This document shows positions 11,880-23,700 of a stretch of DNA of 64,000 bases, in pieces. The notes under the pieces are model-generated. The model saw only the letters and a program-made list of their open reading frames with translations, was not told the origin of the DNA and ran no database searches. Every line of letters starts with the position of its first letter. The stretch's first letter is position 1. The DNA comes from Nissolia schottii (lineage: Eukaryota > Streptophyta > Magnoliopsida > Fabales > Fabaceae), in assembly GCA_003254905.1 (NCBI GenBank), contig QANU01000987.1, forward strand, positions 325,438 to 389,437, in the 5' to 3' direction. The translations under genes and the position numbers were made by a program.

Positions 11880-12276
11880 TATGTACAACTTGTTGCGAAA
11901 GTTGCATGTGTAATTTACTGCAAAATTTGTTATGAATTCTACTTGTAAAATTTGTTGCAAACTTTGCTGCAAAATCTATCTACAAATTTTCCTGTGAAAT
12001 GTTTTATGCAAAAAAAAATTGTATCAAAATTTGCAGCAAAATCTCTCACAAACACCAAACTAGCCACGAAAAGTGTCTACGAAAGTTTGCAGTTTTCTAC
12101 GAAAAAATTTACAGGTAATTAACTATGAATTTTGAAATTCGCAACTACTAATTACGTACCATCTTATTACCTGTGAATTCCAATCCACAAAAAAATTCGC
12201 AAGAAACGTGATTACCTACAAATTTTAAGGCAAAATTCACAGCAAAATTTATAGGTAATTAGCAATTTTTGTAGTG
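11880..12276. mobile_element. CACTA (En/Spm-like) terminal fragment
   Basis: Ends at 12276 with TTTTTGTAGTG, the reverse complement of the CACTACAAAAA terminus of CACTA transposons. The preceding ~400 bases carry short repeats in both directions (CAAAATTTG, TTACCTGTGAATT, TTACCTACAAATTTT, GGTAATTAGC), which is how CACTA subterminal regions look. No matching left CACTA end was found upstream, so only one end is supported. No transposase is visible. Confidence 0.6.
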
Positions 12277-12756
12277 AATATGGAGGAGGAAACGTTGAAA
12301 AATGATGATGATGTAGCATTAAAATAATTTGGAAGAAACATGATAAGGAGATGGAAGATTTTTGGCTTGTGTTCTTAGATTTGACTAATTAGGAGCGAGT
12401 CTTAGTTCTCAAGAAAATATTGAAGGTTGGCCTGCAGTTATTATATGTCATGTGCCATCTATTTTTCAGCAGTGACATTTTGCAGGAGGTAAATGACAAT
12501 TTTCTTTATGAACTTTGGATCTTTGTCACTTGATTCTTTTAGTTGTATCGAGGATATGAAATTTAGAATTTTTTAATTTTCTTAGTTAACTTTGTTTATG
12601 TTTCTCCTTTAGTATCGTCATATTGTTTGCTGGTTCAACATGTTTGAAAAATTCATCTTCATAACTTTGCATTCGGTCCTTTAGACCCCTATGTATCTGT
12701 TACTCTTTTGATTAATGAATATAATATTGGGCTTTTACCTTCATTTTCATGCATAC

Positions 12757-12882
12757 ATTCCATCAAGTTCTCCAATCACGCAATGACACATGCACATTTT
12801 TGGAGCAACTTTGTTAGTGGGATTTAATGAATTGAATAAAGATGTGCATGTGTCATTTTGTGATTGGAGAACTTGATGGAAT
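12757..12882. ncRNA. Candidate hairpin RNA precursor (miRNA-like)
   Basis: Two 41-base arms (12757-12797 and 12842-12882) are reverse complements except for two adjacent mismatches: 23 paired, 2 unpaired, 16 paired. They are separated by a 44-base loop, making a 126-base stem-loop. The size and near-perfect stem fit a young plant miRNA or siRNA-producing hairpin. The arms do not match a miRNA I recognise. A very short MITE is the alternative, but no target duplication or known terminal motif is seen. The transcribed strand is unknown. Confidence 0.5.
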
Positions 12883-13962
12883 AGATATAAAGAAATATGG
12901 CTAAGTTTAGTCCTACAATATTCTGCCTTTGGCAAAAGAAAAAAATATTATCTCAGTTGAAATTGAAATTAAAAAAAAATTACCTCTATCCACTCTTAGA
13001 TGTCCCTTTTTTTATCTAAAATTTTATAACACAATTTTTTATTAAAATATATTAAATTAAAATTTTCAAGTAAGAAAATTAAATAAAATAAATTTTATGC
13101 TACCTACTTTTTATCTTCATGATAATAAAAATAATTTAACTGCTAAATTTAATCTTTACTTTACATAGTTTCAAGACATAATATTTTTTATATACTTTTA
13201 TGGAGGGTTTGTGTCGTGTAATATTTGTTTTTGTGTTTTCAACCATGTTTGTTTCTCTGTACTTCAATGATAGACTTCGTATTCTCGTCTTCTCTTCGTC
13301 TGTGTCTGCTTTCCTTCTTCTTATTATTCGTCTTCTTCTTTATCGTTTGAGAATAATGAAGAAGAGTGGAGAGAAGAGAGAGTGGATAGAGTGAGTGGGT
13401 TTGAGAGAGAGAGTTCACTTGAGGGTATGAGTATGGAGAGTGGGGAGCAAGTGTGCAATTTCTTTTCGCTATTTAATTAAGTGTGATTTCTATTTTATTT
13501 TTGTTTGTATTTGATAATGTTTGTTTATCTATTTTGTAATGTTTATTTCTCTATGTTTATTATATTTGTTTTTGTTTGTCTCTGTAGATGTCATTCCAAG
13601 CCACATGACAGTTGTACGTTGAATGTATTCCAATTGTACACCTAGCATTGCTATATCTAAAATGGTGTCTAAAATATGGATTAAGAAAATCAATTATGTA
13701 ATGAGAAACAGACATTTAAGATGCAACAAAGAAAAATCAATTATTTGAAGTTTCAGTCGGATGCTTACGAGATGAAAGTTGAAAGGAGAAAGAAAACAAC
13801 ACGAAGTATACTATGCTGCATTTTCGTCTAACTATTTTTATAAACGAAGCACATCGAAAAGAAAATTCAAACTATGCTAAAACCCTAAAAATGAAAGTTT
13901 CACAACGTATATCGGGTACTTAGCAACATTTGAAATGAGTCGGATGCTTACAAGCATTTATA
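12883..13962. other. Intergenic, no supported gene
   Basis: AT-rich. A 64-codon open frame at 13200-13394 is hydrophobic but low in complexity and has no splice or family support. Confidence 0.6.
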
Positions 13963-14838
13963 TGTTAGATTGATTTTATCATTATATTTTGATTTTGTTC
14001 TTGACCTATAAGTAGACCTATCTTATATGATATCATCACACTCAAAATACAAACATATTTATCACGTTATCTTCTTTGCCTTTATATTTTGTGTTTAAGT
14101 TTAATATTATTCAACATGATATCAAAGTCATGACACTTACCTTGAACTCCAGTCTTGCTGAAATGGTGCTTCTGCCTTTGTTGTTCTTCCTACTCCAATT
14201 TGAGATCTTGCACTAGTTCGTCAATCTTCGACCTTCTTTGTGTTTTCCGACGTGTTCTGTAGTGAGGTTTCCAGTGTGATTTCCTGCTTTAGATCTTTAT
14301 TGAGGATGATGATAGTCTTCAATTTTGTTTCGATTGCCTCTATATTGGTCTTTGATCATGTTCTTGAGAATTGGTTTCTTGGTCCTGTTAAAGAGAATGG
14401 AGGCAGGTTTGTTGCCTTTGTTGCCTCCATACAAATTCATTGCCTTTTATTTGCATATGTGTAGACTCGTTGCCTATTTTAGCCTCCGTGCATATTCATT
14501 GCTTTTTCTGCCTTCATGTAAACTCATTGTCTTTCTTGCCTTCGCACAGACTCGTTGTGTTCCTACCTCTGTACAAACTTGTTATCGCTCTTGCCTCCCT
14601 AAGAATCTTCGTTTAATTTAAAAATCTTAAATCTCGAATATGAGCTTTATTTTGATGGGGGGAGTGTAGAAGTAAATAATAATATATTTACTATATCTTG
14701 GATTACTTTAAATTGATATTAGATTTATTTTATCATTATGTTTTGATTTTGTTCTTGGCCAATAAATAGGGTTACCTCCTTGTACGTTATCACCATACTC
14801 AGAAAAATAGACATATATATCACGTTATCTTCCCAACA
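13963..14838 (+). mobile_element. Small non-coding LTR retrotransposon (TRIM-like, copia-type primer site)
   Basis: Two direct repeats, 13963-14116 and 14665-14838, share 'ttttatcattat.ttttgatt', a TATA-like CTATAAGTAG or CAATAAATAG, and 'atcacgttatctt'. Right after the first repeat is TGATATCAAAGTCA (14117-14130), a decayed form of the initiator-Met primer site TGGTATCAGAGC. Right before the second is a purine tract TGATGGGGGGAG (14653-14664), followed by TGTAG. The ~550-base interior has no gag or pol. It includes a degenerate ~33-bp tandem repeat. The 5' copy lacks the first ~50 bases of the 3' copy, and the 3' copy lacks ~20-40 bases near its end, so the element is old. It could also be a deletion derivative of a larger copia element. 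Confidence 0.65.
14425..14598. repeat. ~33-bp degenerate tandem repeat inside the TRIM-like element
   Basis: About five to six units of the form TTGCCTCCATACAAATTCA with a C/T-rich tail. They appear as GCCTCCATACAAATTCATTG, GCCTCCGTGCATATTCATTG, GCCTTCATGTAAACTCATTG and GCCTTCGCACAGACTCGTTG. Confidence 0.7.
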
Positions 14839-15442
14839 ACGAGGTAAGTCGAGGTAATAGGTATCTCAAACCCTTAACTAGAGGACACATGTTTGAGCCT
14901 TAGAAAGAAAAAATGCTTGCTGGGGAGACCCTTACGCAAGTTAAACTGGGTTGGTTGAATTCCTAGTAATAAATTAAGCACATATGTTAGAGAGTTTGAT
15001 TGATAACATTTTGAACAAGTCAATTGACACATTGTATTAAGCATAGAAAAGAGAATATATATATATATATGACTATAACAATGTCACTAGAGAAAACAAT
15101 CTTCCATTTTGATCGAGCTCCAACCAGATAATGATTTTATTTTATCGTCATGACAATGCAACAATGGTAAAACAAAGAACACCATGGAAATGGATGCTCT
15201 CAATTGGATTTATTATCATGCGTTGTCAAATGTTTTTTTTTACTATTAATTTATGAGGTAATTAAACTACATACATAACGTAAACAACGGTGAAATTAAT
15301 AGTGAAAAAGGCACTTAACAACTCATGAAAACGAAATCGAAGTGGGATGATTCATTCCTCAATCATGAGAAAGAAAAGCAAAGCAAGAACATCATGGCCA
15401 AAGGATTCCAACAAACACATGTTCCTCCTGTATTCCTAATTC
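14839..15442. other. Intergenic / 3' side of UGT gene
   Basis: AT-rich, with a short (AT)n at 15056-15070. It contains the downstream region of the minus-strand glucosyltransferase. No gene is seen. Confidence 0.6.
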
Positions 15443-16858
15443 CTATACTGAATTTCTCCATTTGATAGTTGACTGATACAATGTCTTGGTAGAACTCCCA
15501 TCTTCTTTCAGTGCATCAACAGCAGCTCTTCTCAGCTCCTCCATTCTCTTCCGCATCTCTCCACCTTGTTCACTTTCCATTAGAGCCTTTACCACCTCGG
15601 CGACTTCCTCCCTCTGCACCACGCCATTCCCATCAACTCCATCGGTAGCTTTTGGCCTCAGCGCCACTCCAAGGGCATCGGTCAGCATAACAGCATTCGT
15701 CCTTTGCTCCGCAAAGAGCGGCCACGTTATCAACGGCACGGCGTGCAGCACGCTCTCAAGGGTGGAGTTCCAGCCGCTGTGGCTGAGGAACCCGCCCACC
15801 GAAGTGTGGCTAAGGATTTGAATCTGGGGGGCCCATGATGGAACAACCAGCCCTTGCTCTCTGGTCCTCTCCAAGAACCCCGACGGCATAGACAGCAAGG
15901 GGTCCTCGTCTTGTGCTCTGAGGAAAGCAGCACTTGATGACTGGCTAGGCGGCCTCACAACCCATAGGAATCTCTGATTACTCATCTCCAGACCCAAAGC
16001 TAGCTCAATGATTTGCTCCTGCGACAATGTGCCGCCGCTCCCAAAAGAAACATACAAGACAGAACCGGGCTGTTGGTTGTCCAACCACCTCAGGCACTCC
16101 GACCCACCACCAGTGGGCCCCGGCCCCGCTTGGACGATAGGCCCAACGGGGTACATGGGAGGATAGCCGGCTCCCTCTCTGGTCAACTCCCTCATGGGCC
16201 CGCTTTCCATCTCAGAAAAGGTGTTGATGAAGATCCCATCCACGGAGCGGATCCTCTTCACACGCTGGAGCATCAGCTGGTAGCCTTGGCTTGACCGCTC
16301 TTGAGCTTGTTCATGGAGGTCATGCCCACGCAGTGGCACGCAGCCTGGCATTCGTATAGGTTCTGGAAGATTCCTGTACTCGCAGCAAGTTTCCTCGTGC
16401 AGTTTAGGCAAGTAGAAGTACAAGGACAGTGCGAGGGCGGAGTTGGGGAAGTAAACGTAGGAGAGCATGTTGAAGTCGTTGGCGAGATCGAGTGCCTGGT
16501 AGGCGAAGTTGTCGACAACCAAGGCCGCAACGGGTGCCCTTGAAGTCAAGGACTTCAAGGCCTCGCGGATGAACGGCAGGGAGCGGCTCACTGTCAGCTG
16601 TATTTGCACCCCGAGCCCACGTGGCAGGTCGTTGGGGTCCACCGGCGGGAGGAAAGTGTGGGTTATGGTTGGCGGAAGACTTTGAAGGAAGGCTATGGAG
16701 GCACTTGGGGGAGAGCCGAGTGTGGGAAGGATGCACGTGACATGAAAGTGTGGGTGGTGGAGCTCAGTCACTCTCTTGAAGAACTCCAGAGTAGGGACTA
16801 GGTGGCTGTACCCTGGACTCACAACAACCGCAATGTGGGTCGTTTCCTCCATTGCCAC
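15443..16858 (-). CDS. Family 1 UDP-glycosyltransferase, UGT72-like (hydroquinone glucosyltransferase-like)
   Basis: Single-exon gene of 471 residues, the normal length for plant family 1 glycosyltransferases. The N-terminal half carries the catalytic base His19 (SPGYSHLVP) and its partner Asp116 (VVDNFAY). The 44-residue PSPG nucleotide-sugar box spans residues 341-384, from WAPQ through HSGWNS to PLFAEQ. It has Trp at position 22 and a final Gln, which in this family favour UDP-glucose. HSGWNS replaces the commoner HCGWNS. Family knowledge: UGT72 enzymes glucosylate small phenolics such as monolignols, flavonols or hydroquinone in the cytosol; the exact acceptor is not readable here. A good TATA box lies ~35 bases upstream of the ATG. 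The region is more GC-rich than its surroundings, so several long antisense open frames overlap it; they are shadows. Confidence 0.95.
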   Translation of the reverse strand: MAMEETTHIAVVVSPGYSHLVPTLEFFKRVTELHHPHFHVTCILPTLGSPPSASIAFLQSLPPTITHTFLPPVDPNDLPRGLGVQIQLTVSRSLPFIREALKSLTSRAPVAALVVDNFAYQALDLANDFNMLSYVYFPNSALALSLYFYLPKLHEETCCEYRNLPEPIRMPGCVPLRGHDLHEQAQERSSQGYQLMLQRVKRIRSVDGIFINTFSEMESGPMRELTREGAGYPPMYPVGPIVQAGPGPTGGGSECLRWLDNQQPGSVLYVSFGSGGTLSQEQIIELALGLEMSNQRFLWVVRPPSQSSSAAFLRAQDEDPLLSMPSGFLERTREQGLVVPSWAPQIQILSHTSVGGFLSHSGWNSTLESVLHAVPLITWPLFAEQRTNAVMLTDALGVALRPKATDGVDGNGVVQREEVAEVVKALMESEQGGEMRKRMEELRRAAVDALKEDGSSTKTLYQSTIKWRNSV

Positions 16859-16892
16859 TATGGGTTATGTTGGCCGAATAGATTGATATGGC

Positions 16893-16903
16893 CTTTTATA
16901 AAG
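16893..16903 (-). promoter_or_regulatory. TATA box of the UGT gene
   Basis: Minus-strand TTTATAAAAGG, 35-45 bases before the ATG at 16858. The short distance implies a very short 5' UTR. Confidence 0.65.
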
Positions 16904-19900
16904 AAAACTCTTTTTTTTTTTTTCTTCCTTTTTTAATTGATTTTGGTGCTATGGGAATGCTAATGTTATGCATGCCATCAGATTTATTTGGCTAAATTTT
17001 TTATGTTGGCCATGCGTCCATCGTGTCCATGTTGTAACGATCAATCATAATAATAATCTAAAGGTTAATTATTCTTGTATGAATGGATCTGGACAAGTGT
17101 GAACCCAACGCCTATTTAACAGAATGAAAACAATTTATTACGCCATGATTCACGTAGCTTGTGGAGTAGTTACATAACTTTAAAATTAAGATTACACCTT
17201 GTTAGGCGTTAGAACATTGCTTTTAAAATAATTTGTTATGCCATTGACGTGGCTTGTGGAGTTTCTCCCTTTTCTCAAGTGCTTTTGTGTACACATAGAA
17301 CACGTCACCGGAAATGCAGAGCCACCACCGCGGAAAAACTTTGATGCCGCGGATGCCGTACATTTAATGATAAATATTTAACGGAGAGTTAGTGATACAA
17401 ACCCTTTTGTAACACATGGATTAAGGACAATTATCAATGATGGAATAAACTAAAAATACAAAACACCTGTCTCTAATGTGGTTGCTAAAGAGTGTGGCAT
17501 AGGGTGGTGCCTCATAATACGCCTTGAGCAAACCCATAAAGAGACAAGAAGGGGACCTATGATGAGTTATGGATTGAAGGGCTTTGGATCTTGCCTCACA
17601 TTCCAAGATGTCATGGGATCCATTCCAAGGCCTTTTGGCCAGCTGTTAGGTCTTAGAGAGCAAGAAAACAAAGACGCCTCGCTGTGACTGAACCATGGCA
17701 GAGTTCAGCAAAGCTTCAGGCTGCAGCTTTAAGGATCCCTCTGGACGCCCTATGTTGCCCTGTTGAGAGTGCAACAAGCAACCCTATTCTTATACCCTTT
17801 AAGTACCCTTCACAGCAACATAAGAAAGACAGGCAAAAAGTACGTTTGTTCATATTAGGTAGTTTGAGTGTGAGATTTGCACTAAGGTAAGATTTAAGAG
17901 TGATGTTTCTTAGCTAAGGCTAGCAGGCACGAGGATCCATGCAGTAGAGGGCATTGTCCTGGACGCCCTGAAAGCAACATGTCCATACCAAGATTCAACG
18001 AGGGAAAAACAAAACCCAAGGTGATAGAGAGGATAAGAAAAAGGGAGAAAAAAACAGATGAAAAGGGGAGAATCGGGAGAGAAAGACCTAATAGAGATAA
18101 CACACACTAAGAAAAAGCAAGCCAAGTGTGAAACCCGAGCTGGAGGACGTTTCCAAAGAACGCCAAAAACTCTTGCTCTTAGACCTAAGAACTGAAGCCA
18201 CCCACAACCTATCTAGTAAAACAACGGAAAGCCAAGAGCCACCTGAGCAGAAACAACAGCACCAGCAGAACCGGAAGCACAGGAAGCCACCGCACAGAAG
18301 AGGATAACCCACTTTATCTTTGCAGCACTATAATTAATTCAGGTTCACTTACTTTTTGGTAGTTTTTCAAATAGGTTAATGCAGAGTTATATGTGACATA
18401 TCATGCTAGTGGCGACCAAGATTAAATTTGTTTTGTCAAGGACTACTAACTTTGGTCATTTTTGCCGGTGTGCCAGTATTGTTCATTGATGCTAGTGGAT
18501 TCTAGGGAACAACACTTGCATGCGCTGAAGCGGAGCATATTTGATTCATGTTATAAGAATATTATAAACAATTCATTTTAATTTGTAATATTTTAAAAAT
18601 ATATATATAAAAAAAAGAACAATTAATAATTAATAATGTTTTTTCAAAACATGCATGTATTTCATGAACATGTAAATACTTTTTTTAAGAAGAAAATATC
18701 AATTCTAACAACCTTATGGTAGAACCCAAGCTTTGGAGGCGGCATTAAAAGTTAGGGAAAAAAATTTAAATCTTTATCATAAAATTTCCTTCTATACTTA
18801 TGTTTTTATAAAGAAAAAAAAATTACTTGAGAAATCTAATTTATTAACTTACTCATTTTTATAAATGATACTTGATATTTTTTTTTAATTTTATCATGTT
18901 TTTCTTGGAAGATGAGTTAAGCATTACTCTACCGTAAGTATTCCTTGGAAGCTTTGCGGGACATTTTTATTTTTAAATTCTCGTTGCATAACTAAAAACC
19001 CTTTAAAAATTAAATGTTGATTCCTAATAATACGGGAAAGAAGTACATCCCGAAACTGTTGCCTAATAAAACACTGCTCACAAGGGAAGAATACAAAGAT
19101 AATGGAACTTTCGAAAATTTCTCTCTCAAGGAAGAAGGGAGGTAACTGTACAAATCTGGTGTGGTGAACATAAATATTATAAACTATACGTTTATCCACA
19201 CAAAAAATGTAATCTATCAAAATCTTGTTCTACACATACCCGATATATTAAGGCTGAATTCTATTAATTTATGAAGTGTGACCTAGGAATCAATATTTCT
19301 GCTTATTACCACCAATGCAGTGGAATTGCTCTCTCAAGTAAACGGTGCCAAGTCATTTTGGCTCCTGCACGCTAAATTATGTTCACAAAATAGTTAAAAC
19401 TGTGGTCAACCAATTTTGAAAAACATTCAGACAGCTTCCAGTGCAAGTCCAATCATAATCCCTACAATTCATAGCACCAATTATCAAAGTTCATTAGAAT
19501 AAGCTCAGTTAGATAAGATAACTAAGCAGGTAATGTATTATCCTCCCCAAAGAAATACAAGTAAACAAAAAGTCTTATACAAACATGTGGCCTATTATAA
19601 ATTTCTGTAACTCTACCTTTATTTTTCAGAACACGTGGCCTATTATAAATTTCTGTAACTCTACCTTTATTTTTCAGAAAACTTTTTTTTCTCAACAAGT
19701 ACTCCCTTGCAAATTATTTCTACTAGAGATCTAGGGAAGGTATCATGAGCAAGGGAAAATAGTACATGTCTAGTAAAGATATAAAAGTTTAAATTAGATC
19801 CTATCAATTTTAAGAAAATTTCACTTATTCAGAATCTGTGTCTTTATCTCTATTCACATGACCAAACATGATAAATTTTGACATGAGAAGATGCATTCCA

Positions 19901-20742
19901 AAAAAAAAAAAAAAAGCAGTGTTGGCTACTGTCATATGGGCTTCTAGCATCAAGCAAGCTATGACTAAAACCTATAAAGAAAGTCCAACACAAAAGACTA
20001 GTCAATTAAGTGGGAGAGCTTCATAGCTTAAATACCACATTGAGTTTGCTTATTTACTCAAAGTGGGACATAACAAAATGTAAAGCTCTCTCAACCGACC
20101 AAACCATGGCATCCACAGTCACTTAAGCCACTACGCTAGGGCCAGTGGTGAGGAGCTTGCGTAGTCTACATAAAGTCCTCAATTCAACTTAGTGAGAAAA
20201 GCTCCATTGTTGTTGTATGCGTCACCATAAATGCATTGCAAAAACTAAAACTTACAAATAAAAAGAAAAAGAAATAAAACACAAAATGTAAATACCTCAA
20301 GTTTAAATGTTCAAAACCAAATACTCTCCAATAAAATTTACAGCAAAGAAAAAGGATATATATATATATATCCAAGAAAAGTATATTCTTATGTTCTTTT
20401 CTTTTGGGAAAATCCAAGAAAGGAATGTACAATGTTAATTGATTCAAGTATCATTGCAATATAGAATAATTTCTAAATGGCCAAAAGCTATAAACAGTGA
20501 GTGGAATAATTCTGTCCAAAAACTCACACCTATACCATTCTGTCAGATTATATAAATATTTTTCCTTCTCTCTATATCAAGACCTTCCATTCCTACCAAA
20601 TTGAGTTTGCTATTCTGGCGTATTCATTTGATTCCATAAAGTTTAACCAGAAGTATAATTAAAGAAACAATACCTATGAAGGACTTGCAAGTTGCAACTT
20701 GCAAACTACGTTACTCCCAATTTTGTTTCATGAAGACAATCT
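16904..20742. other. Intergenic, no supported gene
   Basis: 17.4-18.3 kb is somewhat more GC-rich and has overlapping short open frames on both strands without recognisable domains. It may be old transposon or transcribed non-coding sequence; no ends were found. 18.3-20.7 kb is AT-rich, includes a 48-bp tandem duplication and poly-A and AT runs, and its distal part must contain the 3' UTR of the minus-strand MYB3R gene. Confidence 0.5.
19583..19678. repeat. 48-bp tandem duplication
   Basis: Two adjacent copies (19583-19630, 19631-19678) of a unit starting ACATGTGGCC/ACACGTGGCC and ending TTATTTTTCAGA, differing by one base. Confidence 0.95.
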
Positions 20743-23700
20743 TCAGCCATCAGCGCTCCTTTTGGTAGATTTTTCCATCCTACCGCCAACCTTCTCTTTG
20801 TCAAAAGCAAACTCAAGCTGTTTCTCAATAGACTTGACAACTGCCGTTCGATTGGATCTTAACCTGTATGGAGGAGATGCATTGAAATCCTTATTATTGG
20901 GAATGCCACTCCCAAATCCATGGCTTGCTGGACTCCCAAAACCAGAATTATCCATGAATCTCTGTTGTTCATTAGAAGTCTGAGGATCAGCATCTGCTTT
21001 CACAACTTTACTAGGAGTGGCATGTGTTAGGACTCCTGTCCTTCTCTTCCTCAATATGGAAGGAGTATGTGGGAATGTTTTAGCTGCCATTTTCAATATT
21101 GATTCAGGTGTTTCAGTGTATAATTCACTATCCTTCACACAAGGTGGCGGTGTGAAGAAACCGGCACGCGACGCCATTGGTGAAGAGCAGCACTCATTCT
21201 GGAGGTTAAAGATATTAGAATAAAGAGAATCTGAAGGGACTGAAACATCTAACTGTGGTGGCTCATAACACAAAGAACCAGAGATTGGACTTCCATGTGA
21301 AAAAGGTGTTCTAAACAACCTGGTACTTCTCATTTCACCATTATTTATGCAATTCTCAACTGTTAGTTTGCCCTTGAGTCCAGGATTCTCAAATTTCGGC
21401 ACACTATTTGCTCCAAAGTTGTCTCTTGACACTGGTTCGGAGTTGCTGCAGCTGAGATCTATGTTGGACGGTCCAGGCTTACATTCTACACATTCAGAAT
21501 CAGCAGATTCATTTGCAGGAACATTGGAGGAATCATCAACCTCCCTAACTGTTCCTGAGGATTCTAATTGATCCTTGCCACCAGTATCTAGCTTACTAAT
21601 TTCTGTAGTTTCAGATGATGATTCAACGGCGGTATCTAACCCTTTATTTGAACAAACGAGTAATGCATTTTTGGAATGTCTAACAGTATCTTTGCCAGTA
21701 ACTTGCAGACTATTCTTTGAAATAGGTGGAAGTCTTCCTGTAGCTAAATAGAATTCCAGCTTTTTTTTCAAAGAACTATTCCAGTGGTTCTTTATAGCAT
21801 TATCGGTCCTGCAGAAGCAAATCCATGCAGACAGATTAGCATTTGTCACAAATATAACTCAAATGGAATACCAAAAAACACAGTTGAGAGTATACAATCC
21901 ACTTATTGTGCCATACTTTTTACACACCATTTATGATGAGTATTTTTTGTTATTTTACCAGGGATCCATTCTACAATTGCAGTTATATGATCTATAATTG
22001 GTACTGAAAAAAAAAATGAAATGTTAGTACTTCCATTAATCTTTTAATTGGCTACTACAGAATTAATAAGAAAGCATACCTTCCTTGAAGAACCTTAGCT
22101 ATTTCAGCCCATTTGTTCCCATATACACGATGAGCATTCATGAGGGCCAATTCCTCCTCCGGAGTCCAGGCATCCTTCTTTATATCAGGATTGAGATGAT
22201 TGTGCCACCTGCAAATTTTTGGAACTTTCAATTCATGATCACAAACCTTGATACTTAGGCCAAGGCCATATTTTTGTTGATGAAGAAATCAACAACCAAA
22301 AGAATAAACTGTTTTTAAACCAAAAAAACACTAATCCAAAAAAGACACCAAGTTAAACAAGGAAAAATGACATGCAAAAGTACCAAAGCTAGTAGAATAT
22401 AAGTATTCCATACTTAAAGCTAGGAAAGTTATGCGCGAATCTTATAATACAGTCTCAAAAAGGGTAATCATTTCTTACTTTGGACCAAGCCAATAAATTA
22501 AAGAGTTTTAGAAGTTTGAAGGCAGTATGCGGAAACATGTCTAACAACTGTAATTAATTATATGATGAAGCATTTATTAATTAAAAAGATTGGAAAAAGA
22601 AAGAACTTCCATGCAAACTTCAGTTAACCTACCGCTCTCGGCACTGTTTTCCTATTCGACCAGGCAAAGATTTGGCTATTAGTGACCACTTTGGAGGCCC
22701 GTATTTTGACACCATTTCAACTATTTTATCATCCTCCTGTAAGCCAAGCAAGAGATGTTAATGCTTGAATAGGACCTGTGGAAAAATAACAAAAAAAAAA
22801 AAAAGAGAACGATTAGTTTTCAACCTCCTGAGTCCAAGGTCCTTTAACGAGTTCCGGATTAAGAACTTTTTGCCATCTGTGCAGACATTGAACTTCTGAT
22901 CTATCAGGGAAAAACTCAGCTGTATTCCACACGTTAAATTAGTGTCATGAAAATGAGCATAATGCTTTCAGTACACACATTACAGAAAAGCTTATTCATA
23001 TATTCACACATACAAACTCATGTGGTTCACACTCAAAATTTTTCCTGAGCCATGTAGTACCCAGTGCACAAGGCTCCCACCAAGTGGGGTCTTGGATATT
23101 TTTAAAAAAATTGATTGAATAAAATGATGTTATACCTTAATGTTATTAAAACTTATACTTGAGAAAAGGAAGAATATATTAACTTAAATACACATTCCTA
23201 GAAATAGCTATCGTAATTCATAAAAAATGAGTTACTTTAAATAAATATATAACATAGTAAATAGGTTTAAATGAACTCAATGTATCTTCATAGTGAAAAG
23301 CTACACAGCAATAACAAGTGATATCAGAGGTACTACATAGCAAATATAAATACCTATTTTCTTCCAACTTTTTCCCTTAAAAGCTGCAACAGCATTCCTT
23401 AATGTCTCATCCTGCAGTAGTTTGAAGATAGCACTATGTGCAATTACTAACAAAAAGTCAAGCAGCAATTATGACAAAACATAATCTTGGACTCAACTTG
23501 CAATGTAACAGAACTATAAATATATTGACATTTTTGAAGATATACAAGTGTATAAAACCTCATTAAATCAACTAAGCCGAATTCACTATTAATCATCTTG
23601 ATTAAAAAGCAATTACGAAAATAAAAATAGGAAGTAGAGAACAACTATCACCAAGGACTAACCTCCTGTGCTGTCCAACCACCCTTTGCTCGTCTTATGG

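Noticed and set aside
15486..16801. Several long ORFs antisense to, or in other frames of, the UGT gene
   Set aside because: They arise from the GC-rich coding sequence; only the 471-residue frame has catalytic His/Asp and the PSPG box.
17421..18312. Cluster of overlapping short ORFs
   Set aside because: No domain, no consistent frame, both strands equally open; described only as intergenic.
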